The translations under genes were made by a program, and so were the position numbers. From contig NZ_JAMZEG020000003.1 in NCBI RefSeq assembly GCF_024435075.2, forward strand, positions 62,001-126,000: a stretch of DNA of 64,000 bases. Reading direction: 5' to 3'. Every line of letters starts with the position of its first letter. Position 1 is the first letter of the stretch. Positions 55,267-63,436 of this stretch are shown piece after piece. The stretch is from Marinomonas maritima (GTDB lineage: Bacteria > Pseudomonadota > Gammaproteobacteria > Pseudomonadales > Marinomonadaceae). The notes under the pieces were generated by a model that was not told the DNA's origin, did not search any database, and was given only the letters and a program-made list of their open reading frames with translations.

Positions 55267-57006
55267 TTAAGCGTAGTAATCGACACCAGACGCAGAAACA
55301 TACGATACGTTATTCGCAATTAACTCATCATCACTGTCTACAATGTTGTTCTGATTCGCCGTATTGTTTTGATTATTGTCTCGATCTTGTGCATTAGAAG
55401 TATCTTGCTGTGAAACGTCAACATCTGCTCGACTTAGATCCATTCCTTGCTGAGCCAACATTTCTCTCAGCCGCCCCATTTGCCCTTCCAATAAATCTCG
55501 AGCCTGTGGTGTAGCGGCAACAAAGCTTACCTGAGTATTTGAGTCACTATCTACTGACACCTTAACCGTTAAACTGCCTAATTCTGGCGGGTCCAAGCGG
55601 ATGTGCGCAGTATGACCACCATCGCGCGCAACCCAAGCTACCTTTTGACTCATTTCGCTCGCCCATCCAGGATGACTAGGCGGCAAGTTCATTGTCAGGT
55701 TAGTTTGAGCATTAGGAACAGGGTTATTGGAAATAACAGCCGCCATGCCAGCAGAGCGATTAACATTATTATGGAGAGAGCTGTTTAAGCCACCACCAAC
55801 ATCACCCGCAGCACCATCAATTTGAGCTGACATCCGACCAAGCATCACTTCTTGTTCTTTTTTACGTAATTCAATGGGCTCATTAATCAAAACGCCATCC
55901 TCTCCCAGCAGAGAGTCCGCAGCATCCATCTTCATTTCGCTCGAGCCTGAGGCCGCAAGAGCGCTCTCCGACAAAATTAAAGGCGGCACATCAGAACGAC
56001 CATTTTTATTAATAACCCCCGCAACTCCAGCAGCAACCGTTGTCACTTTGGCAGCATCAAGAACAACACCATCACCCGCAATTGCAGATATAGGTGTAGC
56101 TTTAGTACCTGATGATGCCATTTGAGACATAACCCAAGATAATTCCCCTTCACCATTAGCGTCTAGCAACTCAACAGACCCCGAATCCGACTCAGGAAGC
56201 ATTTCAGGCTTAGGTAATAAATCAACCTTACTTACATTATTAGATACATTGCGCTTTATCGCATCAAGCCCTACCGCACCAGTACTGACAACAGGAGCCA
56301 TTGCGCCTAATTCCGTCTCTGGCACCATAACACTATCAATAGAGCCGCGCTGAAGCTCAGAAGAGGTAACGCCGTCTGGCATAAACTTCCTCTGAGGTGT
56401 AGCGGTCACGCCACCTGAAACAAGCTCCTCCTGAGAAGAAGTAACGCCGTCTGACATAAACTTCCTTTGAGGTGTAGCGGCCACGCCACTCAAGATTTGA
56501 TTAGCATCACCATCAGGGCTAGTAGGTGTCGAAGGCTGATTTTCTGTGTTTTTAAAATCAGGAGAAGCGGTAACAGATAAAAGGTCAGAGTTTTCTTCAG
56601 CAGGCACAGCCGCCAAACTGTTAGAGGGTTTTATTTCGCCATCATCCTGCAAAATATTGCCGCTACCTTCAATCGAATTTGTCACCGTAGCAACAACATT
56701 AGAGGCAGAACCAGAAAGCTCTGATGGAAGCACATCACCTTTAGTCTTACTATTAATTGACACGTCACTACTATCAGATACTTTTATAGTAGAAGTTGAA
56801 CTGGTAGGTAAAGAGGCTGATGACGAAACAGTAGGAGTGGATGATTCACCAGCAGTCGATGTTTTACTAGGATCGAGAGCTTCTTTAGCCTTATTGAAAT
56901 CATTTGCGAAAGCCTCCCCATTTGTGGAAGGAGCTTTCACTAAAGATGATTTAGTGGGCGATACACCTGAAGATAAAGGCAATACTGTATTTGAATCTGT
57001 GCGCAT
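55267..57006 (-). CDS. fliK: Flagellar hook-length control protein FliK
   Basis: The 579-residue protein has a long Ser/Thr-rich low-complexity N-terminal region and a C-terminal Flg_hook domain (GHTAHIRLDPPELGSLTVKV, MGRLREMLAQQGMDLSRADV). An imperfect internal repeat (VxATPQRKFMxDGVTSS) occurs twice near the middle. It measures hook length and triggers the FlhB switch. The ATG at 57006 has GGAGG 5-6 nt upstream. A sigma-54 site lies just ahead. Confidence 0.93.
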   Translation of the reverse strand: MRTDSNTVLPLSSGVSPTKSSLVKAPSTNGEAFANDFNKAKEALDPSKTSTAGESSTPTVSSSASLPTSSTSTIKVSDSSDVSINSKTKGDVLPSELSGSASNVVATVTNSIEGSGNILQDDGEIKPSNSLAAVPAEENSDLLSVTASPDFKNTENQPSTPTSPDGDANQILSGVAATPQRKFMSDGVTSSQEELVSGGVTATPQRKFMPDGVTSSELQRGSIDSVMVPETELGAMAPVVSTGAVGLDAIKRNVSNNVSKVDLLPKPEMLPESDSGSVELLDANGEGELSWVMSQMASSGTKATPISAIAGDGVVLDAAKVTTVAAGVAGVINKNGRSDVPPLILSESALAASGSSEMKMDAADSLLGEDGVLINEPIELRKKEQEVMLGRMSAQIDGAAGDVGGGLNSSLHNNVNRSAGMAAVISNNPVPNAQTNLTMNLPPSHPGWASEMSQKVAWVARDGGHTAHIRLDPPELGSLTVKVSVDSDSNTQVSFVAATPQARDLLEGQMGRLREMLAQQGMDLSRADVDVSQQDTSNAQDRDNNQNNTANQNNIVDSDDELIANNVSYVSASGVDYYA

Positions 57007-57033
57007 AATTTCCTCCAACGATAGAGAAGACTA

Positions 57034-57049
57034 TGCAATAGCAAGGCCA
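57034..57049 (-). promoter_or_regulatory. Sigma-54 promoter upstream of fliK
   Basis: On the minus strand the site is TGGCCT-N5-TTGCA. The GG and GC doublets are exactly 10 bp apart, as sigma-54 requires, and 14 of the 16 positions (including N5) agree with TGGCAC-N5-TTGCA. The start would be near 57023, leaving a short leader with the GGAGG of fliK. Confidence 0.7.
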
Positions 57050-57051
57050 AT

Positions 57052-58761
57052 TTAACTATGATGACCAACGTGCCAGTGATAATGCGCCTTCACCGTGCTA
57101 CCGCCTTTGGAAAACTCCAACTTATCACAAAGTTGATTCAGCAAAGCGAAACCTCGATTATAAAGCAATTCCGTATTGGATATATCATAGTTGATGCTCT
57201 TATAATCAAACCCCGAGCCGCTGTCCTCCACACATAACACAAGCATCCTGTCGTTATTGTCTGACGTTACTTTAACAGAAATTTTGACATAGCCACTTTT
57301 TAGACTTAACAGACGACGCTCACGCTCTTCATAGTAATGCGAGAAGCCTTCATTGGATTTTTTCTTATCCGAGCTCAACTTCAAAACGCCATGCTCGAGT
57401 GCATTCGAATACAGCTCCGACAGAATCATAAAAATCTGACTGGAAAAACTGCTTAACCCCGGCACGGTTGTAAGTATTTGCAAGACATAAGGAAGAGGAT
57501 CTGTATTACGAAGTGAATCTGCATTCAGAATATACTCAAACGAAAAATCAGCAGGCGCTTCGTCATGTCCTTTCGAAATATCATGCCCAGACGAATCTAT
57601 ACCTATATTGGTATCCAAGCGAATACTAAGACATGAGATGTCATCATGGGGGTTGTCCAAAACGCCCTCTTGTTTTAAGCGTTCAGTTAACCAATCTAAT
57701 GATTGACCAGGCTCAATTTCACCCCGATAAAGCGGGGCAAGAACAGAATGGCAAAACATTTCTCCGGATAAATCTGAAGCCTCATAAATACCATCAGAAA
57801 ATGCCATTAACCTATCCCCAGGAACAAAAGACATAGGGTCAATCTGACACTCGAAAACATCTGGCGGAAGCACGCCTAAAGGCAGGTTTTTAGAAATTAA
57901 TCTGATCGGCTTATCGGCGACTTGTGAAAAAAACAATAAATCAGGCAGCCCACCATTCCAAACCTCAATGCTTTTATTATTCACTTTGACATCAATAAAG
58001 GCAGCACTACAAAACATATTTGCTGGTAGAACACCTTTCAGACGAGCGTTTATCTCTGGGATAATTTGGCGCATCAAAAAGCCTTTTTTCGTCCAATCAA
58101 AAAAGATATCCGCAAGTGGTAACGCCCCAATGGCGGCCGAAAGACCATGTCCAGTAAAGTCCCCTAATAATATATGCATTCCACCATTTGGCTTATAAGC
58201 AGCTAAAATGACATCACCATTAAACGTATGAGTACCATAGTGAATGGTCGAAAGTGCAGGATCCTCCAAACAATTTGAGTGCGTTATATTCTCATAAACA
58301 ACTTTGGCAACATCCTGCTCATGAAGCAATTTTTCATTATATAAAGCCATTGCATCACGCTGATCTTCAAGTGTTTTTTGCATCACCAACAATTTAACAA
58401 TGGCATTTAATTTTGAAGTAATAAGCGCAGGACTATAGGGTTTAGATATAAAATCCGTGCCACCAATTCGTAGGCAGTTAGATAAAGCAATGGGGTCAAC
58501 AACACCAGAAAGGAAAATAATGGGAACAAATAAATCACCAGCAAGACGCTGAATTTCTAGCGCCGCTTCCCAACCATCTTTGCGCGGCATTTTTATATCT
58601 AAACAAACCAATTGGATAAGTTGAGGATCAAATTTATCAATGGCATCTTGCCCATCAACAGCCGATATAACTTTATGTCCAAATTGACTCAAAATCGTTT
58701 TAAGTAAAATACGGTCAGAAGGGTTATCATCTGCAATTAATATAGTTAAAACTTGCTCCAT
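57052..58761 (-). CDS. hsbR: HsbR-like response regulator: receiver, PP2C phosphatase, anti-sigma kinase
   Basis: The 569-residue protein has three parts. The receiver has Asp55 (LVCLDIKMPRKDGW). The SpoIIE/PP2C domain shows LLGDFTGHGLSAAIGALPL, WNGGLPD, MAFSDGIYEA and HDDISCLSI. The C-terminal HATPase (RsbW-like) has ILSELYSNALEHGVL and CVEDSGSGFD. This is the layout of Pseudomonas HsbR, which switches the phospho-state of HsbA and so flagellar FlgM or cyclic-di-GMP signalling. It lies 6 bp after hsbA. The HPt protein HptB that activates HsbR in Pseudomonas is not adjacent here. Confidence 0.88.
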   Translation of the reverse strand: MEQVLTILIADDNPSDRILLKTILSQFGHKVISAVDGQDAIDKFDPQLIQLVCLDIKMPRKDGWEAALEIQRLAGDLFVPIIFLSGVVDPIALSNCLRIGGTDFISKPYSPALITSKLNAIVKLLVMQKTLEDQRDAMALYNEKLLHEQDVAKVVYENITHSNCLEDPALSTIHYGTHTFNGDVILAAYKPNGGMHILLGDFTGHGLSAAIGALPLADIFFDWTKKGFLMRQIIPEINARLKGVLPANMFCSAAFIDVKVNNKSIEVWNGGLPDLLFFSQVADKPIRLISKNLPLGVLPPDVFECQIDPMSFVPGDRLMAFSDGIYEASDLSGEMFCHSVLAPLYRGEIEPGQSLDWLTERLKQEGVLDNPHDDISCLSIRLDTNIGIDSSGHDISKGHDEAPADFSFEYILNADSLRNTDPLPYVLQILTTVPGLSSFSSQIFMILSELYSNALEHGVLKLSSDKKKSNEGFSHYYEERERRLLSLKSGYVKISVKVTSDNNDRMLVLCVEDSGSGFDYKSINYDISNTELLYNRGFALLNQLCDKLEFSKGGSTVKAHYHWHVGHHS

Positions 58762-58767
58762 TATTAA

Positions 58768-59070
58768 CTACTCAGTGATGTCGAAAAGCCGATGGAAATT
58801 CGCAATTTTAAGAGTATCAATAACCACGCCATTCACATGGACCAAACGGATCACAGCCTTCTCTCCACCAGCATGATCTCTCAGTAACAGCAGCATGCCA
58901 AGAGCCGAACTATCTAAGTATGTCACTTCAGCTAAGTTAACTTCATAATACTTTACCGCATTAAACGCAGTAAAAGCCTCTTTAAATGTTTTGTGGCAGC
59001 TGTAATCAAAACGACCTTTTATTTTGATTGTCAGGCACTCTGTTTTTTTATCAAAAAAACTTTCAACCAC
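58768..59070 (-). CDS. hsbA: HsbA-like STAS anti-sigma factor antagonist
   Basis: The 100-residue protein is a single STAS domain with LTIKIKGRFDYSCHKTF and the phospho-Ser motif YLDSSALGMLLLLRDHAGG, nearly as in Pseudomonas HsbA. I place the start at the GTG 59070 because GAGGAG lies 6 nt upstream and the product then has the family length. The TTG at 59097 is less likely. Confidence 0.9.
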   Translation of the reverse strand: MVESFFDKKTECLTIKIKGRFDYSCHKTFKEAFTAFNAVKYYEVNLAEVTYLDSSALGMLLLLRDHAGGEKAVIRLVHVNGVVIDTLKIANFHRLFDITE

Positions 59071-59100
59071 AGCTTGCTCCTCGAATCTGAATGGCAAGCC

Positions 59101-60993
59101 TTAAAGCTCATCCGACTCATCATTAGATTCCTCTATAGACACGTCATAAATCGTATCTTCTGAAATATTTGATGCCGTTTTCGTCATCAACCCATGAATT
59201 CGTTCAATCATTTCGTTAACTGACTCTCTAGCTCTATCCAAACGAGCCACACCAACACTACGATCCGACTCAAGTAGTGACAGAGTTGAAGCCGCCACAG
59301 ACTTCATACCTTCTATTTGATCTTGTACCTTACTAATATCATGCTCCACATCGATAGCGAAACGGTGACGAATTTTTTCACTTTCACCCTCTGTCGCGGC
59401 AAGACTAGACAACACTCCAGCCCTGACCTCGTTAAGACAACGATCAACATCACTCAACAAAAACACATCAGAGGATAAGTCTTTCTCAACCAACGCTAAA
59501 CGCTGCAAAACAAGTTCATACCCTAGTATTAATGAGTCTCGGACTTGTTCAGACAGCCAAGCCACATCATTTAGCTCAACTTGAAACCCTTCAAAAGGCG
59601 CTTCACTAACGACAATATCTTTTTCTGATTGCTCATTGTGGTCTGTTTTTTCGTCAATTAGGGATGCTATTTGTTGTAGTTTCGTAATTTTTTCAACGTT
59701 ATTTGTTCGTTCACAGACAAGGTTCAGAGAATCAAAAAGCATCACTACCTTGCGACGCACCATTTCTAATGATTTAGCAAAACCTATATAAGGAGAGTCT
59801 TTCCTTAATATTCTAATCGATGAATTCCAAACATCTTTTTCCATCAGCTTCAGACTGTGATGTAAAACATCAAACTCTGCCATTTCGGATTTTGATTGAA
59901 TGTAAATAATACTCTGGAAGCTATCAGGCTCCACGTCCGAATCAGAAACAAAACGATCAACACTCAGCCAGAAAACACCATCTGATAAGTCTAATTTCAG
60001 CTCCTGATCTAACAATAAAATAGAATCAGCAACACGCTCACCAATTGGATCATCTAAACCAGAATCGATACCAAACAGAGACTCAAATAAAGGCGTATTT
60101 CTAAACCAAAGCCTTTCAGCACCCGCACTTAACCACACAACATCCCCTTCATGATTCGTTACAAAGAAAGGATCATTCACTTTAGACAAAGCCTTCTCAA
60201 TCAGGCTAAGGCTCTTACCCTGTTGATCAAGATCGAAATTTCTTGATGCCAATTCACTATCAATCAAATGATTCAGATCAGTAAATTCATCTACTACATT
60301 ACGTGGCGTTAGTATCGAGACATGACCATGTTTATGACGATCTATAATATAATGAAGACTAGAAAAACCAGACCGTAATTGGCGCCCAAAACGCACGGTC
60401 AGCATCATGACAATAACAACAATCAGTAAAAATATAACAACAGGTACCCAAATCAATCTTTCAACAAAAAACTGACGCTCATAATCCAAATCAACGCTAA
60501 TTTGCAAAAGCGCGTCATCAAGCGTCTCTAGAATCTTAAAAGATGAATACACTGCGCCTCGCTCTCTTTCCGTCAAAGGCACAGAATCTAACTCTTTTTG
60601 AGAAAGACCACTTAACAAAATAAGTGAGCCCGATAAATCCACATCAGGCGTCATTCCATAACTATCAAGATGAGTTTTTATTAAGCGATATTCGCCCGCT
60701 AGCATTTGATGTAGATAACTTGGAGAAGGAGCCAATACACTATTTTGGCTATAAATTTTCTTATCACCAACTAATAACCACTCCAACCAATGCTCTTCAG
60801 CACTATGAACCAACTCCAAAAGCTCGCTTAGCTTTTCTTGCTGCGCATGTTGTCGCTCCAAGTTAATAGTCATCAACATGTACATGCTTGAAAAGGCTAA
60901 TAACAGTATAAACAACAAGGCAAAAACGCCTTTTTGCAGACCATTAATCAGCTCTTTTCTTGGAGCACCAAAAGGTGAATGCTGTGTATTCAT
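59101..60993 (-). CDS. Unrecognised PAS-containing membrane sensor-like protein
   Basis: The 630-residue protein has two membrane segments (about 22-43 and 180-201) bounding a helical periplasmic domain of ~135 residues. The cytoplasmic part begins with a HAMP-like helix, then a PAS-like domain (about 265-370; KVNDPFFVTNHEGDVVWLSAGA), then long helices to an acidic C-terminus. The topology is that of a chemoreceptor or sensor kinase, but there is no MCP signalling hairpin, kinase, GGDEF or EAL domain. The gene lies about 30 bp before hsbA and 9 bp after the 628-residue gene. The ATG at 60993 is preferred to a TTG two codons earlier. Confidence 0.75.
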   Translation of the reverse strand: MNTQHSPFGAPRKELINGLQKGVFALLFILLLAFSSMYMLMTINLERQHAQQEKLSELLELVHSAEEHWLEWLLVGDKKIYSQNSVLAPSPSYLHQMLAGEYRLIKTHLDSYGMTPDVDLSGSLILLSGLSQKELDSVPLTERERGAVYSSFKILETLDDALLQISVDLDYERQFFVERLIWVPVVIFLLIVVIVMMLTVRFGRQLRSGFSSLHYIIDRHKHGHVSILTPRNVVDEFTDLNHLIDSELASRNFDLDQQGKSLSLIEKALSKVNDPFFVTNHEGDVVWLSAGAERLWFRNTPLFESLFGIDSGLDDPIGERVADSILLLDQELKLDLSDGVFWLSVDRFVSDSDVEPDSFQSIIYIQSKSEMAEFDVLHHSLKLMEKDVWNSSIRILRKDSPYIGFAKSLEMVRRKVVMLFDSLNLVCERTNNVEKITKLQQIASLIDEKTDHNEQSEKDIVVSEAPFEGFQVELNDVAWLSEQVRDSLILGYELVLQRLALVEKDLSSDVFLLSDVDRCLNEVRAGVLSSLAATEGESEKIRHRFAIDVEHDISKVQDQIEGMKSVAASTLSLLESDRSVGVARLDRARESVNEMIERIHGLMTKTASNISEDTIYDVSIEESNDESDEL

Positions 60994-61008
60994 AGTCAAT
61001 AATCACTT

Positions 61009-62895
61009 TCAAGCTAATGATGAAGATGGCCAAACGCCAGCAACGAAGGATAAATAATTTTTTTTATCAATAACAATAATGTCATCTTGCATAGAAGAGT
61101 AAAGACTCACTTCATCGCCCCCCCCTATTAGTTTAGGAGGCAAACTAAACTCCCTAACGCATTCTCCGCTTGGTAGTGAAGCACGCCAATCGCAAGTGGT
61201 AAAAGGCAGTACAACTGATTCTCCCATACATTCAAGAATGACTGAAAAAACAGGCACTTCATGTGACATTATCAACAACCCATCCAAAAATATTTTTGAA
61301 ACAACCTTATCAAAACAATACCCATCATGAATAATAAATGACGCTAATTTCTGTTCGCCCCCATCAAAAAAAGTAAGCGAAAAAGGCGATTGATAAGGTA
61401 ATAGCGCCGACACTAATTCCGCTTTTATACAAAACATCCTGCCACAGACCCTCCCAAAATAATAACCATTCTTGGAAGGATGTGTTGGTTTATTTTCTTC
61501 TCGCCAGCCATACTCCAGAGAGGATCCATCTACACTTACCAGACATGGCTCTAACAAAGGTATATTGTGCGGATTAAGCCAAATATTTTTTACCCAAGAA
61601 TGAGGTGCTTGCATTTGGGAACAAATACCTTCTATTTCATCAAGAGTGAAATAAGGTACCGCAAAATACAATCCACCCTGCTTGACCACCAGCACTTGCT
61701 CAATGTATCTAGGAAAAATGCAGTAAGCCGTATCGTTTGACGATAAAAAAGGCATATCCAAAACAACTTGAGCTTTAACTGCTCCTTCAACACCAAGCCA
61801 TATGTCATCACCAAGAACAAATAGGTCTTTTTCAGAAACAACATAAAACCCAAGACACTCAGCTTGATCAAAAACAAACCGCCCAAAACTGGTATCAATT
61901 TCATACAAGAAATAAGATAAAAAATCATGCCCTAAACACGCCTGATACGATAGCTTTTGACCACCCCCCCTGATTGATTCACTACCAACATAAACCAGTC
62001 CACCATGACGCACCGGAAAATAAGCAACATCTGCATCACGCTCAAATGATATAACATTCTGCGACTCTGGAACAAAACGATCTCGCTGCTCCACGTTGGA
62101 TAAATCCGCTGAAAAAAGCGAGCCAAACATTTGATAAAGTAGTGTTTTAAGACGACCTTCGAACAAACCTAAAAGACGATAGCGATAATCTCTTTTTAAA
62201 GACATATTCTGAAAGAGGGGTAGAAAATTTAGTTTACACAGCTCTTTTAAAGATTCTTTCTCATTATTGTCAGAGACCTGCTGCCATTGGAGCAAAGGAA
62301 ATCTAGCTTGTAACCATGAAAGAGACTGCACACTAGTAAGCAAAAAACGCCCTTCTAAATAAGCCCCCTTTATTGCATCAAGTTGAAACGACACACGTCC
62401 AGATGAAGAAAGCGCTTCCAAATACACATCTACGCTAATTGGGTCTGTCGAGGCAGATATCTCCACCAATCGAGCTTCATAATCCACATACATTGGCGAG
62501 TGCGCTTTCTCATCAGGCAAAGATAAAATAGCAACCCAACAGGAACGCTCAAGAGACAAAAGGTGATCTAATTGTAACGTGCGATCTGAGCCAAACTGAC
62601 TTCCAATCGCAACTTGAAAAAGCGCGTCAGCAGCGGAAAAAAACGCGGTATGATAGCACTCAGAATAAGGAGAGCCTGACGCCAAAAGTTCATCTACAGC
62701 ATCAAGAAAAGAAGAAAACCTATCATGATAAGCGTTATTAGAAGTATTTAAATCCATGTTTTTTGGCATGGAAAGCAGGGCGAGACGAAGTTTTTCTAAA
62801 CCAAACTGAGGGGAATAAGCATAATCACGCAGTGCTATTTCTACCTGAGAAACAGACAAAGATAAATCGATCAGTCCATTATCCAGTCGCACCAT
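61009..62895 (-). CDS. Unrecognised 628-residue protein, possibly with CheW-like segments
   Basis: I do not recognise the family. There is no signal peptide or membrane segment. Residues 1-270 look mainly helical (a tandem of short amphipathic helices), and 275-628 look beta-rich. Two stretches, KQGGLYFAVPYFTLDEIEGI (406-425) and CGRMFCIKAELVSALLPYQ (484-502), resemble the strand-turn-strand of CheW domains (compare FAFPLVSVNEI in CheA of this window). This is suggestive only. AGGATG precedes the ATG. It is set between fliJ (50 bp) and the PAS membrane protein (9 bp), in one operon with hsbA/hsbR. Confidence 0.72.
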   Translation of the reverse strand: MVRLDNGLIDLSLSVSQVEIALRDYAYSPQFGLEKLRLALLSMPKNMDLNTSNNAYHDRFSSFLDAVDELLASGSPYSECYHTAFFSAADALFQVAIGSQFGSDRTLQLDHLLSLERSCWVAILSLPDEKAHSPMYVDYEARLVEISASTDPISVDVYLEALSSSGRVSFQLDAIKGAYLEGRFLLTSVQSLSWLQARFPLLQWQQVSDNNEKESLKELCKLNFLPLFQNMSLKRDYRYRLLGLFEGRLKTLLYQMFGSLFSADLSNVEQRDRFVPESQNVISFERDADVAYFPVRHGGLVYVGSESIRGGGQKLSYQACLGHDFLSYFLYEIDTSFGRFVFDQAECLGFYVVSEKDLFVLGDDIWLGVEGAVKAQVVLDMPFLSSNDTAYCIFPRYIEQVLVVKQGGLYFAVPYFTLDEIEGICSQMQAPHSWVKNIWLNPHNIPLLEPCLVSVDGSSLEYGWREENKPTHPSKNGYYFGRVCGRMFCIKAELVSALLPYQSPFSLTFFDGGEQKLASFIIHDGYCFDKVVSKIFLDGLLIMSHEVPVFSVILECMGESVVLPFTTCDWRASLPSGECVREFSLPPKLIGGGDEVSLYSSMQDDIIVIDKKNYLSFVAGVWPSSSLA

Positions 62896-62945
62896 ATTTC
62901 ATCCTAACAATAAGCTAAGTTGCTGTATTAAATAGCCTCTAAACG

Positions 62946-63380
62946 CTATCGTATATTGTCCAAAAAACGGCGCATCGCAAATTCATCACTTTGACGTTGC
63001 TCTTGCTTTTCTTCAACAACCAACTCTGCTTTGTGATTTTTTTCTTTCAACCAATCCATACTTTTGGTTTTCGACCGGGCTTGCAACCAGCGACGCATAC
63101 TCATGTCTGCTTGCTGCTCAGATCGCCCAACAGCCGATTCTTGCTGGACAATCGCCTGCCGAACTCGATCAACAAAGTGCTGATAATTCGTTGTCAGGTA
63201 TGCACTCAAACCGAGAAGATTACGTTCTGATTCATACTGCCCAGCGTACTCTCGCAATTCACTCAATTTTTGCAGGTCGTGCTGCACTTTGGCTTTATCA
63301 CGAGCCAACTGCTGAGCAGCCGAGTCCTCTTTACCTTTAGCAAGATCGACCAATATCTGCATTCGTCGTGATTTTTTCAT
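62946..63380 (-). CDS. fliJ: Flagellar export chaperone FliJ
   Basis: The 144-residue protein is almost entirely helical coiled coil, rich in Gln, Arg, Lys and Glu, with the C-terminal WLKEKNHKAELVVEEKQEQ and FAMRRF sequences of FliJ. It works with the FliI ATPase and FlhA in export. It follows fliI by about 56 bp. Confidence 0.92.
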   Translation of the reverse strand: MKKSRRMQILVDLAKGKEDSAAQQLARDKAKVQHDLQKLSELREYAGQYESERNLLGLSAYLTTNYQHFVDRVRQAIVQQESAVGRSEQQADMSMRRWLQARSKTKSMDWLKEKNHKAELVVEEKQEQRQSDEFAMRRFLDNIR

Positions 63381-63436
63381 GCCTGACCCATTTGAAAATT
63401 AGCTAAATAATAGGCTTTTTTACAAGCTATCGTCTA

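Noticed and set aside
57911..57918. Second exact GCCGATAA on the minus strand inside hsbR
   Set aside because: It encodes Ala-Asp-Lys in a conserved frame and no gene start follows it; no fitting -35.
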